A DNA stretch of 64,000 bases from the NCBI RefSeq assembly GCF_029016285.1, contig NZ_CP091975.1, forward strand, positions 1,860,001 to 1,924,000. The letters are read 5' to 3'. Source of the stretch: Vibrio sp. DW001. GTDB lineage: Bacteria > Pseudomonadota > Gammaproteobacteria > Enterobacterales > Vibrionaceae. Below, one piece after another: positions 1 to 8,517 of this stretch (position 1 is the first letter of the stretch; each line of letters opens with the position of its first letter). Made by a program: the position numbers and the translations under genes. A model generated the notes under the pieces. That model saw only the letters and a program-made list of their open reading frames with translations, was not told the DNA's origin and searched no databases.

Positions 1-26
1 GCAACAAAGATAAGTAATCTACTGCG

Positions 27-64
27 AAAGAATAGCCCCAATTTTTGGGGCTATTCTTTTTTCT
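27..64 (+). terminator. Strong intrinsic terminator ahead of ccoH
   Basis: A perfect 13-bp stem (positions 27-39 with 47-59), a 7-nt loop and a T-run follow it. Stop codons occur in every frame of the first 20 bases, so the upstream gene (probably the end of the cbb3 oxidase structural genes, an inference from usual gene order) ends at or before position 17. The hairpin separates that operon from ccoH. Confidence 0.9.
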
Positions 65-108
65 AATAACCTCTTTATGTCCTAAAGACATTTTTCATAG
101 AGAATCCC

Positions 109-588
109 ATGATAAAACCTTGGTATAAACAATTTTGGCCGTGGTTTCTGATCACATTACCTTTGTGTGTCGTAGTATCAGGTTTTACAACCCTTGCCAT
201 TTTTACCCAAAATTCAGTTTCTCTTGTTGCCGAAGACTATTATAAAAAAGGCAAAGGGATTAATATTGATCTTTCAAAAATTAGACAAGCAGGCGCTTTG
301 GGCCTTTCTGCTAGCGTTTCATCCGACGCTGATTTTGTCTCTGTTACTTTTGATAAAGGTGATCTTGAGTTTTATCCCGCTCTGACTATTGTATTTACCC
401 ATAGAACCTTAGCCGATCGAGATTTCCAAAAAGTAGTTAGCTCAGATGCAAAGGGCCAATATCGAATCAAATTGGATCGCGATCTTAGCGGCCCATGGTT
501 TGTAGAAATTCAACCTCATACAAAAGAATGGTTGTTGCAAGGAAAAGTCTCCTTCCCTGCTGCTAGTCCGACCCTTCTTGTTAATTAA
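109..588 (+). CDS. ccoH: FixH/CcoH family protein, cbb3 oxidase assembly
   Basis: This 159-residue protein has a short cytoplasmic start, one membrane segment at about residues 12-32, and a periplasmic part beginning with the VAEDYYKKG stretch typical of FixH. FixH/CcoH proteins assist copper delivery and assembly of cbb3-type cytochrome c oxidase. It lies 15 nt upstream of the copper-transporting P-type ATPase gene ccoI and is followed by ccoS, so the context matches the function. The AGAGAATCCC leader before the ATG gives a weak ribosome binding site. Family assignment comes from the N-terminal pattern and the neighbours. Confidence 0.88.
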   Translation: MIKPWYKQFWPWFLITLPLCVVVSGFTTLAIFTQNSVSLVAEDYYKKGKGINIDLSKIRQAGALGLSASVSSDADFVSVTFDKGDLEFYPALTIVFTHRTLADRDFQKVVSSDAKGQYRIKLDRDLSGPWFVEIQPHTKEWLLQGKVSFPAASPTLLVN

Positions 589-603
589 TAACAGAGAATC
601 ACT

Positions 604-2973
604 ATGGCACACTCGTGTTATCACTGCGGTGAAGATGTACCAGAGAACACGGATTTTATTGTCGAAATACTTGGTGAAACAAGGGAGATGTGTTGCCCAG
701 GTTGCCAAGCTGTCGCGCAAACTATTATAGATAGTGGGCTGGTTAGCTATTATCAATACCGCACTGAAAAGGCAGAAAAAGCAGAACTTGTGCCTGAACA
801 GTTGCAAGCGTTAATCAATTACGACAACGAGGAAGTTCAATCCGAGTTTGTACGTAAAAGTGCTAATACTTCAGAGGTAACGCTTTCTTTAGAGGGGGTC
901 ACTTGTGCGGCTTGTGCTTGGTTAATTGAAAAACAGATCAATGATAAGCCGGGCGTAAACTTGATTCGTGTTAACACCACGACCAATAGAGCAATAGTAA
1001 ACTGGGACAATACTCAAACTAAATTGAGCGACCTTCTGTCTTCTATCCATAGGCTTGGCTATAAAGCGGCCCCGTTCGAAGCTGATGCCCATGAAGCCAC
1101 CTATCATCAATCTATGAAGCAGTACTTGTATCGTTTGGGTATCGCAGGCTTAGCCTCAATGCAGGTCATGATGCTTGCCGTCGCGCTATATTTTGAAGTT
1201 TTCGGTGACCTTGATACTGAATTCAAACAATACCTCCGCATCGTCAGTTTATTATTTGCCACACCCGTTCTGCTCTACTCTGCCCTACCTTTTTACCTGA
1301 ATGCATGGCGTAGCATAAGAGGCCGAACACTCGGCATGGACGTACCAGTGTCTATTGCCTTAATATTCGCTTACGTGGCCAGTGTTATTGCGACGGTACA
1401 AGAACAAGGCGAGGTCTTCTTTGAGTCCGTATCAATGTTTACCTTTTTCTTGCTGCTGGGTCGATTCTTAGAGATGAGAGCAAGAAGGAAAGCGGCAGCC
1501 GCGAGTGCTAACTTATTAAAACTGATCCCGGCGATGGCAACTAAAATAGACGGGACTCAAGTACCAGTGCGCGTATTACAGCCGGGAGACCGTGTTCGCG
1601 TTTTGCCAGGTGAGCATATACCCGCAGACGGCCTAATTAAAGATGGTCGCATTCACGTTGATGAATCGATGCTTACTGGTGAATCTATCCCTGTGGTTAA
1701 AAGCGTTGACGACAACGTCTATGCTGGCAGCATTAATACTGACGAGGCCTTTGAGTTGGAGGTCACCGCAACCAAGGCGGAATCGATGTTGGCGAGCATT
1801 GTTCGCCTTCAAGATGAAGCCCAGATGACGAAACCGAAGATTGCTCAGGTCGCTGATGTTATCGCTCGATATTTTGTTGCCGCAATCCTAACGATAGCAT
1901 TTGCAACATGGTTGTATTGGCAGCAACATCAACCCGACGACGCATTCTGGATCATGTTATCGGTTCTTGTCGCCACTTGTCCTTGTGCGTTATCACTTGC
2001 CACGCCAACGGCAGTGACATGTGCGACATCTCGAATGGGCGACTTAGGCTTATTGCTTCGAAAAGCGCACGTTATAGAAACGTTTTGCAAAGTGAATCAC
2101 TTGGTTATTGATAAAACAGGCACGCTAACAAAAGGTGAGATACACATCGATGATGTCGCCCTTTATTCAGTGCAAGATAAGGAAACGTGTTTGGCGATTG
2201 CTGTGGCGCTTGAAGAACATGCTAATCATCCGATTGCGAAGGCCTTTAAACAGATAAGTAAAAAAGACGCGACAGTGTCAGAAGTAAAAAATGTCATTGG
2301 TTTTGGTATCCAGGGTCGGTGGCAAGGACATGAGTGCCGAATAGGTAATGCACAATTTGTATTGGGTGACGAAGCACTTTCTGCTCCGTCCTCTATTTTC
2401 CTTTCCGTAGATAACCAACACATCGCAACATTCAGTTACCGCGATCCAATACGGAACGAAAGTAAAGCCTTCATCAAGCAACTGCATTCACTCGGTATTA
2501 AAACCACCCTTCTGACGGGCGACTCGTTAGTAAACGCAAATAGAGTGGCACAGGAAATCAACGTAGGTAAGGTGGTTGCCGATGCGTCTCCGGAGAAAAA
2601 GCTGGCTTACCTACAGGCGTTAGGTAAAGAGGAAATCATCCTAATGGTTGGCGATGGAATAAACGACGCACCAACGCTTTCGGGTGCTCATCTTTCTATT
2701 GCTATGGGCGGCGGAACGGATGTAGCTAAAGCCTCTGCAGATATTGTGCTCCTTGGCGATAAATTAAGTCATATTTTACATGCCCGAAAACTTGCGTTAA
2801 ATACCCGCAAAATAATTAGGCAAAACCTTGCTTGGTCGTTAGGGTATAATTTACTGATACTTCCTCTTGCGGTAATGGGCCATGTCGCCCCTTATATTGC
2901 TGTTGTTGGCATGTCTGCAAGTTCTATCATCGTCGTTACCAACTCGTTAAGGTTGCTAAAAAAAGATGGATAG
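604..2973 (+). CDS. ccoI: CcoI/FixI copper-translocating P1B-type ATPase
   Basis: At 789 residues this is a full-length heavy-metal P-type ATPase. The N-terminus has a CxxC pair at 5-8 and a CCPGC cluster at 30-34, followed by an HMA metal-binding CAAC at 101-104. The core motifs are present: TGES at 358-361, the membrane CPC metal site at 459-461, the phosphorylated Asp503 in DKTGT, an HP motif in the nucleotide-binding domain and GDGIND at 683-688. The cysteine-rich N-terminal extension is characteristic of the CcoI/FixI branch, which exports or delivers Cu(I) for cbb3 oxidase assembly rather than for copper resistance. The gene overlaps ccoS by 8 nt, consistent with coupled translation. 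Confidence 0.95.
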   Translation: MAHSCYHCGEDVPENTDFIVEILGETREMCCPGCQAVAQTIIDSGLVSYYQYRTEKAEKAELVPEQLQALINYDNEEVQSEFVRKSANTSEVTLSLEGVTCAACAWLIEKQINDKPGVNLIRVNTTTNRAIVNWDNTQTKLSDLLSSIHRLGYKAAPFEADAHEATYHQSMKQYLYRLGIAGLASMQVMMLAVALYFEVFGDLDTEFKQYLRIVSLLFATPVLLYSALPFYLNAWRSIRGRTLGMDVPVSIALIFAYVASVIATVQEQGEVFFESVSMFTFFLLLGRFLEMRARRKAAAASANLLKLIPAMATKIDGTQVPVRVLQPGDRVRVLPGEHIPADGLIKDGRIHVDESMLTGESIPVVKSVDDNVYAGSINTDEAFELEVTATKAESMLASIVRLQDEAQMTKPKIAQVADVIARYFVAAILTIAFATWLYWQQHQPDDAFWIMLSVLVATCPCALSLATPTAVTCATSRMGDLGLLLRKAHVIETFCKVNHLVIDKTGTLTKGEIHIDDVALYSVQDKETCLAIAVALEEHANHPIAKAFKQISKKDATVSEVKNVIGFGIQGRWQGHECRIGNAQFVLGDEALSAPSSIFLSVDNQHIATFSYRDPIRNESKAFIKQLHSLGIKTTLLTGDSLVNANRVAQEINVGKVVADASPEKKLAYLQALGKEEIILMVGDGINDAPTLSGAHLSIAMGGGTDVAKASADIVLLGDKLSHILHARKLALNTRKIIRQNLAWSLGYNLLILPLAVMGHVAPYIAVVGMSASSIIVVTNSLRLLKKDG

Positions 2974-3133
2974 TCTTTATATATTAATCCCTATTGCCAT
3001 TATCTTCGTGTGTATCGCGGTTGGCATCTTTTTATGGGCGGTAAAAAGTGAGCAGTTTGAGGATCTAGAAAGACAAGGTCAAAATATTTTGTTCGATGAC
3101 GAATTAGAAAAGAAGAAAGATGATCACAAGTGA
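2966..3133 (+). CDS. ccoS: CcoS cbb3-type oxidase assembly protein
   Basis: A 55-residue ORF begins at the ATG at 2966, inside the end of ccoI. The product has one N-terminal membrane helix (about residues 4-25, IPIAIIFVCIAVGIFLWAV), a short linker with FEDLERQG, and a charged lysine-rich tail. This matches CcoS, a small single-span protein needed to insert haem and copper cofactors into cbb3 oxidase. The overlaps with ccoI (8 nt) and with the following membrane-protein gene (14 nt) indicate one translationally coupled operon. Confidence 0.92.
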   Translation: MDSLYILIPIAIIFVCIAVGIFLWAVKSEQFEDLERQGQNILFDDELEKKKDDHK

Positions 3134-3794
3134 TTGGTTAGGTGCAATGATGGTCGGTTTTTTGGGTTCAGCGCATTGTATCGGAATGTGCGGGGGCATC
3201 GCCACCGCAATGAGTATAAACTCCGTTGCAAAATCCGATCGGTTGCTAACGACCCTGCTCTATAATACTGGTCGAATTATCAGTTACTTGACCGCTGGCG
3301 CAATTGTAGGCGGCACAATATCGAGTGCGGCCTCTCTTGTGACTGACTACTCTATTCTCAATTGGCTGAGAGTATTGTCCGCCGTTGTAATGATTATTCT
3401 TGCGCTGTATATCGGAAAATGGTGGCATGGCCTTGTTTATGTGGAAAAGCTTGGTCAGCATTTATGGAAACATCTTTCTCCATTCAGTAAAAAGTTATTA
3501 CCCTTGCCGACGCCATTCCATGCACTGCCATTAGGGCTATTATGGGGTTGGTTACCTTGTGGTTTAGTATACTCCGCTTTAACTTGGTCAGCGGTTTCCG
3601 GTAGTGCAGTAAACGGTGCCGCTATCATGCTTGCATTTGGATTAGGTACGTTACCATCAATGCTGTTTATGGGCGTTGGCGCGGCCTATTTGAATAAATT
3701 GAAAAATTCTGTCTATTTTCGTCAAACTGGTGCTGTTTTACTTTTATCATACGGCATCTATATTCTGGTGCAAACGTCCAACTTGTTGCGATAA
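3120..3794 (+). CDS. Sulfite exporter TauE/SafE family (DsbD-like) membrane protein
   Basis: This 224-residue, highly hydrophobic protein has about six membrane segments and a conserved HCIGMCGG motif near residue 19, plus a second WGWLPCGLVYSAL motif near the middle. The duplicated Cys/Gly/Pro-rich motifs are typical of the UreH/DsbD_2 (PF13386-like) branch of TauE/SafE proteins. Members often sit at the end of cco clusters and are thought to transport metals or reductant, but the substrate is not shown by the sequence. The start overlaps ccoS by 14 nt, placing it in the ccoHIS operon. Confidence 0.85.
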   Translation: MITSDWLGAMMVGFLGSAHCIGMCGGIATAMSINSVAKSDRLLTTLLYNTGRIISYLTAGAIVGGTISSAASLVTDYSILNWLRVLSAVVMIILALYIGKWWHGLVYVEKLGQHLWKHLSPFSKKLLPLPTPFHALPLGLLWGWLPCGLVYSALTWSAVSGSAVNGAAIMLAFGLGTLPSMLFMGVGAAYLNKLKNSVYFRQTGAVLLLSYGIYILVQTSNLLR

Positions 3795-3862
3795 TCTAGT
3801 TAACTTATTGATTTATTTGTTAATTATTTAACTATCCTTTCCGTCATAGCAATGCTAAAATA

Positions 3863-3876
3863 TTGATGTATATCAA
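3863..3876 (+). promoter_or_regulatory. Perfect FNR box upstream of fnr
   Basis: TTGATGTATATCAA matches the FNR consensus TTGAT-N4-ATCAA in every defined position. It ends only 17 nt before the fnr start codon chosen here, so a dimer bound there would cover the transcription start or early leader. That geometry suggests autorepression under low oxygen (inference). Confidence 0.85.
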
Positions 3877-3893
3877 ATAGTGACTTGGAAATT

Positions 3894-4643
3894 ATGATTT
3901 CAGAAAAACCAGCAACCAAAAGAATTCAGTCGGGCGGATGCGCTATTCACTGCCAAGATTGTAGTATTTCTCAACTCTGTATTCCATTTACTTTGAATGA
4001 ATCAGAGCTCGATCAGCTGGATCAAATTATCGAGCGCAAAAAACCGATCCAAAAAGGCCAAGAGATTTTCAAAGCGGGCGATGACCTAAAATCTCTTTAT
4101 GCTATTCGCTCTGGAACAATCAAAAGCTATACTATTACCGAACAAGGTGACGAACAAATTACTGCGTTTCATCTAGCAGGCGATTTAGTTGGTTTTGATG
4201 CGATAAACGGTAATGCTCATCCTTCATTTGCTCAAGCACTTGAAACCTCTATGGTTTGCGAAATTCCTTATGAAATTTTAGACGACCTTTCAGGAAAGAT
4301 GCCTAAACTCCGCCAGCAAATTATGCGTTTAATGAGTAGCGAGATTAAGGGTGATCAAGATATGATCCTATTACTCTCGAAGAAGAATGCAGAGGAAAGA
4401 TTAGCCGCATTTTTATTCAACCTTTCTACTCGATTCTCACAGCGTGGGTTTAGCCCTAGAGAATTTCGTTTAACCATGACTCGCGGTGATATTGGTAATT
4501 ATCTTGGCTTAACCGTCGAAACCATCAGTCGATTGTTGGGACGCTTTCAGAAATCGGATATTTTAAGTGTTAAGGGTAAGTACATTACTATTCTTGATCA
4601 CGAAGAGTTAAAAATTCTGGCTGGTATCTCTACTGAAGAGTAG
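3894..4643 (+). CDS. fnr: FNR, oxygen-sensing fumarate/nitrate reduction regulator
   Basis: With the ATG at 3894 the protein has 249 residues, and the [4Fe-4S] ligand cysteines fall at 20, 23 and 29, the same numbers as in E. coli FNR. This supports that start over an in-frame TTG at 3885. A fourth ligand is the Cys in SMVCEIP in the cyclic-nucleotide-like domain. The DNA-binding helix-turn-helix ([21 protein letters not shown]) is almost identical to the E. coli one. The protein switches genes between aerobic and anaerobic expression, including cbb3 oxidase genes such as those just upstream. An FNR box precedes the gene. Confidence 0.97.
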   Translation: MISEKPATKRIQSGGCAIHCQDCSISQLCIPFTLNESELDQLDQIIERKKPIQKGQEIFKAGDDLKSLYAIRSGTIKSYTITEQGDEQITAFHLAGDLVGFDAINGNAHPSFAQALETSMVCEIPYEILDDLSGKMPKLRQQIMRLMSSEIKGDQDMILLLSKKNAEERLAAFLFNLSTRFSQRGFSPREFRLTMTRGDIGNYLGLTVETISRLLGRFQKSDILSVKGKYITILDHEELKILAGISTEE

Positions 4644-4670
4644 TTAAAAAAGCGGCAAACAAATCCAAAC

Positions 4671-4697
4671 CGAGTGGCTCTATAATGAGCCACTTCA
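4671..4697 (+). terminator. Probable terminator between fnr and uspE
   Basis: The arms AGTGGCTC (4673-4680) and GAGCCACT (4687-4694) pair around a 6-nt loop. The downstream T-run is poor (TCATATTTC), so termination may be partial. Confidence 0.5.
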
Positions 4698-4806
4698 TAT
4701 TTCTAGAGTACGATCATTTCTTTTGTTAAAATATTCCTCCCAAATAGTCTACAGTTAGAGTAGATTTAATAACTCTTTGGTTCTATTCCATAAAAAGGGA
4801 ATTGTT

Positions 4807-5754
4807 ATGAGTATATATAACAAAATTTTAGTCGTAGCGAATGTAAACGATGAACCTCAACCCGCACTTGCTCGTGCCATGCAGTTAGCACGTAAGAGCG
4901 TCTCGAAAAGTAACATCACCTTTTTCCTCTCTATTTATGATTTTTCCTATGAGATGACGTCGATGTTGTCAATAGATGAACGTGATGCAATGCGCAAAGG
5001 GGTGATCGAACAACGTTGCACATGGATGAATGAAGTCGCAGCACCTTATATTGATGATAGCGTTAATTTTAACGTCAAAGTGGTCTGGCACAATCGTCCC
5101 TATGAAGCTATTGTCGGCGAAGTATTCGGGGGAGACCACGATATCCTTATTAAGGCAACAAGAAAGCACGATATTTTAGAGTCCGTCATTTTCACACCGA
5201 CTGACTGGCACCTTCTTCGCAAAGCTCCCTGCCCTGTGTTACTGGTTAAAGAGCACGAATGGCCAGAGAACGGTAATGTGATTGCATCGGTTCATGTTGG
5301 CTCCGAAAACCCTACGCACATTGAGTTGAACGATTGTATGGTTGAGCAGTTAAAGAACCTCTGTAGCCGCTTAGACGCGCAGCCTTATCTTGTAAATTCT
5401 TACCCGGTTACCCCAGCCAATATAACGATTGAGCTCCCCGAGTTCGATCCGACAACCTATACTGACGCCGTAAGAGGCCATCACCTTAAGGCGATGAAAG
5501 CGCTGAGACAAAAGCATGGGTTGGACGAACAATATACGAGAGTTGAGCAAGGGCTTCCTGAGGATGTTATTCCTTCGGTAGTTCAGGAATTAAAAGCAGG
5601 ATTGGTTATTCTGGGTACCACTGGTAGGACAGGTATTTCCGCTGTGTTTATTGGTAATACAGCAGAGCATGTTATCGACAAGATAAACTGTGATGTTCTT
5701 GCACTTAAACCCAAAGGTTTTGTCAGCCCACTCGACCCGAATCAGCCCGCATAA
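4807..5754 (+). CDS. uspE: UspE, tandem universal stress protein
   Basis: The product has 315 residues with two universal-stress-protein domains, about 1-150 and 160-305. The second contains the ATP-binding-type signature GTTGRTGISAVFIGNTAEHV. The ATG at 4807 is preceded by AAGGGA at good spacing and gives the length of E. coli UspE (316); an in-frame TTG 30 nt upstream is less likely. UspE supports stress survival, motility and aggregation in enterobacteria. The position directly after fnr is conserved in many gamma-proteobacteria. Confidence 0.93.
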   Translation: MSIYNKILVVANVNDEPQPALARAMQLARKSVSKSNITFFLSIYDFSYEMTSMLSIDERDAMRKGVIEQRCTWMNEVAAPYIDDSVNFNVKVVWHNRPYEAIVGEVFGGDHDILIKATRKHDILESVIFTPTDWHLLRKAPCPVLLVKEHEWPENGNVIASVHVGSENPTHIELNDCMVEQLKNLCSRLDAQPYLVNSYPVTPANITIELPEFDPTTYTDAVRGHHLKAMKALRQKHGLDEQYTRVEQGLPEDVIPSVVQELKAGLVILGTTGRTGISAVFIGNTAEHVIDKINCDVLALKPKGFVSPLDPNQPA

Positions 5755-5760
5755 TGTTAA

Positions 5761-5788
5761 AAAAACCACCTGTTTACAGGTGGTTTTT
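5761..5788. terminator. Bidirectional terminator between uspE and ttcA
   Basis: A perfect 12-bp stem, AAAAACCACCTG with CAGGTGGTTTTT, encloses a 4-nt loop. A-rich and T-rich ends allow it to stop transcription from both convergent genes. Confidence 0.9.
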
Positions 5789-5814
5789 AAATAGGGTTGA
5801 ATTGAGGTTAATAA

Positions 5815-6708
5815 CTAAATATTTGAAACATCAATAAACATTGATTCATCGATGTTAGACGAGGAAACCTCAGCCTCGTCAAAAGCATACGCTTTTCTTT
5901 CACCTTCTCTATCTATCGGCAGGTTTACAAAGTCAAACAACGCTTTATCGGCTAGCTGACTTGGACTGACATTTTGAATAGACTTAAACACCTTCTCTAC
6001 GCGTCCTGGCGTCTTCTTGTCCCAATCAATCAACATCGCCTTGATACTTTGACGTTGTAGGTTTTCTTGTGAACCACATAGATTACAAGGGATAATTGGG
6101 AACTGTTTATAATCCGCATACTCTATTAGGTCTTTCTCTCTACAGTATGTTAATGGACGAATAACAACGTTTCGACCATCATCGGAGCGTAACTTTGGTG
6201 GCATCGCTTTTAATCGAGCACCGTGAAACATATTCAAAAACATCGTTTCAACAATATCATCTAGGTGATGACCAAGTGCGATTTTTGTTGCTCCGATTTT
6301 TTCTGCAAACGAGTACAAGGTGCCTCTGCGTAAACGTGAGCAGAGTCCACAGGTCGTTTTCCCCTCTTCTATCTTCTCTTGGACGACAGAATAGGTATCC
6401 TTATCAACGATGTAATATGGGATGTTAAGATTTTCAAAATACTCTGGAAGTATATGCTCAGGAAATCCGGGCTGTTTTTGGTCTAGATTAACGGCGATAA
6501 CATCAAAATTGATCGGTGCAGCTTGTTTGAGCTTTAGTAATACATCTAACATTGCAAATGAATCTTTACCGCCACTGATGCACGCCATAACAACGTCATT
6601 CTCTTCTATCATGTTGTAATCAACAATGGCATTCCCCACACTACGTCTTAAGCGTTTTTGGAGTTTATTGAATTCTAATGATTGTTTTTTTGTATCAATT
6701 TGATTCAT
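5815..6708 (-). CDS. ttcA: TtcA, tRNA-cytidine(32) 2-sulfurtransferase
   Basis: This 297-residue protein carries the ATP-pyrophosphatase P-loop SGGKDS at 45-50 and two CxxC motifs, at 120-123 (CGLC) and 208-211 (CNLC), that hold the Fe-S cluster in TtcA. It thiolates cytidine 32 in some tRNAs using cysteine-derived sulfur and ATP. Sequence and length match E. coli TtcA. It runs convergent to uspE, with a shared terminator. A candidate promoter and three short inverted repeats lie upstream (6811-6904). Confidence 0.96.
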   Translation of the reverse strand: MNQIDTKKQSLEFNKLQKRLRRSVGNAIVDYNMIEENDVVMACISGGKDSFAMLDVLLKLKQAAPINFDVIAVNLDQKQPGFPEHILPEYFENLNIPYYIVDKDTYSVVQEKIEEGKTTCGLCSRLRRGTLYSFAEKIGATKIALGHHLDDIVETMFLNMFHGARLKAMPPKLRSDDGRNVVIRPLTYCREKDLIEYADYKQFPIIPCNLCGSQENLQRQSIKAMLIDWDKKTPGRVEKVFKSIQNVSPSQLADKALFDFVNLPIDREGERKAYAFDEAEVSSSNIDESMFIDVSNI

Positions 6709-6810
6709 TGCGACTTCTCATGCTGCCGAATCTAGTGCCGGCGGTTCTTTACTGAAAATATTGTTGATAGAATCTCTAATTCACAACACTATTTATTAAT
6801 GAAAACTACT

Positions 6811-6859
6811 CGTTCGCGAAATAACGGTTTGTTCGCAAACAATTGCTTATTCGCAATAA
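6811..6859 (-). repeat. Three consecutive short inverted repeats with GCGAA cores, ttcA leader
   Basis: Three small palindromes follow each other at 6811-6826 (arms CGTT/AACG), 6829-6842 (TTGTT/AACAA) and 6847-6859 (TTATT/AATAA). Each encloses a TTCGC core, at 18-19 bp spacing. They lie between the probable ttcA promoter and the start codon, so they could be operators or a row of RNA hairpins in the leader. No known family is recognised. Confidence 0.5.
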
Positions 6860-6875
6860 CAATAGCTGGGCGCGG

Positions 6876-6904
6876 ATTATACTGTGTTTTGGGAAGAGTG
6901 AAAA
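6876..6904 (-). promoter_or_regulatory. Candidate ttcA promoter
   Basis: On the minus strand a perfect -10 TATAAT (6876-6881) sits 17 bp from a weaker -35 TTTTCA (6899-6904). The start codon is about 165 nt downstream, leaving a long leader that holds the three short palindromes. Confidence 0.5.
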
Positions 6905-6994
6905 CAGGCAATATTCATTGAGCCATAATCAAGCAAAATACTTGTTCAGTACATGATTTACTTATGGCCCAAAATCACAAGTGTTGGATAGGAA

Positions 6995-7657
6995 CTATTT
7001 AGCAGAAGGCAGCCAAGGTAAAACTCTGGTGGTAGGCTCAGGTAATTCAATATAATCGCCGGGTTTAAGATCGGCCAACAAAATACGTGCCTTTCCTTTT
7101 ACGATATCCACTGACAAGCCATTAGAGAACGCTACTCTACCTGTGCTCTGTTCAGTAAATTCTAAGGTTACACCTTCAACATCCGGTGTAAACCAACTCG
7201 CAAACATCCCGCCAAGATCCTCTAACATACTCTGCATTTGAGGGAGCAGCTTTTCGATATCTTTATAATAAACCTTGTTAGAAAATGGCTCCTTAGTCAT
7301 GACAACCATAGAGAAATCACAACGCTTGTCCATTGGCGTTCTAACAAACACCAAAGGATTAGCTGATTTTAAGTTGCTGTCTAACGGCACGAGTAACTCT
7401 TTACCATTCACAGGAGTAAGCTCTTCGTATTTAGCTTGTTTTTCCATCCATGCCTTTTCAATATTGCAGAGCGTTTTGGTATCGGCATTGGTAAAGAAAA
7501 AGCCAATTTTTACATCTTCATGCCCTTCTTTAGCATTGTTCTTTAGTTGAGAATGGAGCTTAGAATAGGTGAACATATATTCTTGTGCTACAAGCGTTGG
7601 TGCGAAAGCAGTTAGGCCAATGGCACAAAGAAATGTCGCTATCGTTTTGTTTTTCAT
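6995..7657 (-). CDS. DUF2987 domain protein, periplasmic
   Basis: The 220-residue product has a clear signal peptide (KNKTIATFLCAIGLTAF...TLVAQE) with likely cleavage near residue 24. The mature part begins EYMFTYSKLHSQLKNN and includes KEGHEDVKIGFFFTNADT, the pattern of the DUF2987 family common in Vibrio and Shewanella. No catalytic motif is visible; two cysteines (in TLCNIEK and KRCDFS) could form a disulfide. The gene stands between ttcA and bax on the same strand. Function is unknown. Confidence 0.8.
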   Translation of the reverse strand: MKNKTIATFLCAIGLTAFAPTLVAQEYMFTYSKLHSQLKNNAKEGHEDVKIGFFFTNADTKTLCNIEKAWMEKQAKYEELTPVNGKELLVPLDSNLKSANPLVFVRTPMDKRCDFSMVVMTKEPFSNKVYYKDIEKLLPQMQSMLEDLGGMFASWFTPDVEGVTLEFTEQSTGRVAFSNGLSVDIVKGKARILLADLKPGDYIELPEPTTRVLPWLPSAK

Positions 7658-7710
7658 ATTATTACTATTTCCAATTTATATTCTTCAACAGTGACTCAAT
7701 GTCTAAATCG

Positions 7711-8517
7711 CTACTGCTTTGTCCAGTACTTTGCGTTGACACGAATCATAGTTTGTAGGTCGTTTATATAATCTTGACCGCGTTCCGAGTAACGAAGTAA
7801 TCCGTTGGTTAATGCAGTTGCCGTTTCAGGGCTCAATAGATCACTTTCTTTTTCTGCGAGCTTGTTGCGAATTTCACGAAGTTCAGAATAGGCTCGATTA
7901 CGGTTCACGTTCATGAAATAACCATGAACCGACCCCGTCACTGATCTAAATTTTGCCACTTCATGGGTTGCCCCATCTTGTCTTCTAAGCGGTATCAATC
8001 CACAACCGGCTTTATAACACCATTGACCAAAATAATTATTTGCTTCCGTAGCAAAGCGAGACGTACCCCAAGCGGACTCGTTAGCTGCTTGTGTTAACAC
8101 AAGAGCATTAGGTAAGACGTTTACCTTTATAAACATCTCGCTTAACCAGTCTGATGTTACCCCTTTGGTTGGTAACGTTGAAAAATACCGATCTCCAAGT
8201 TGGCGAGCATATTGAGTATCATCTGCATTAACTGACTTAGACTTCAATGCGTGTTCGATCTTATTAAGACGCTTTCTCTCATCGATTATTCTTTGATTCT
8301 CTAACTGAATACTTGGCACAAGAAAATCAAAGAAAGCTTGCTTCTTTTGGTTTGCATTACTCATTGAAGCAAAGTCTGGTGTCTCACTAGGTAGCGTAAT
8401 CGAAGGTTGCTCGGCTACTGAACTTTGATCGGTTCCTTGTCGCTTTATAAGTACGACTGTTGTGATTATGAGCATCCCAAATACAATCAGTATTAACGTT
8501 AAATTTTTACGCATCAA
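7711..8517 (-). CDS. bax: Bax-like glucosaminidase-family protein
   Basis: This 268-residue protein starts with one membrane anchor (about 5-23) followed by a low-complexity linker and a coiled segment. The C-terminal half is a glucosaminidase domain (PF01832-like) with LTQAANESAWGTSRFATEA, carrying the probable catalytic Glu, and a NYFGQWCY motif. Bax proteins resemble peptidoglycan N-acetylglucosaminidases and are expected to act on the cell wall from the periplasmic face. Two cysteines (QWCYKAGCG) may pair. Its start overlaps the end of the upstream membrane-protein gene by 11 nt, so the two are probably translated together. Confidence 0.88.
   Translation of the reverse strand: MMRKNLTLILIVFGMLIITTVVLIKRQGTDQSSVAEQPSITLPSETPDFASMSNANQKKQAFFDFLVPSIQLENQRIIDERKRLNKIEHALKSKSVNADDTQYARQLGDRYFSTLPTKGVTSDWLSEMFIKVNVLPNALVLTQAANESAWGTSRFATEANNYFGQWCYKAGCGLIPLRRQDGATHEVAKFRSVTGSVHGYFMNVNRNRAYSELREIRNKLAEKESDLLSPETATALTNGLLRYSERGQDYINDLQTMIRVNAKYWTKQ

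Noticed and set aside
6915..6935. Possible FNR box upstream of ttcA (TTGAGCCATAATCAA)
   Set aside because: Spacing is five instead of four bases and the first half-site is mismatched.
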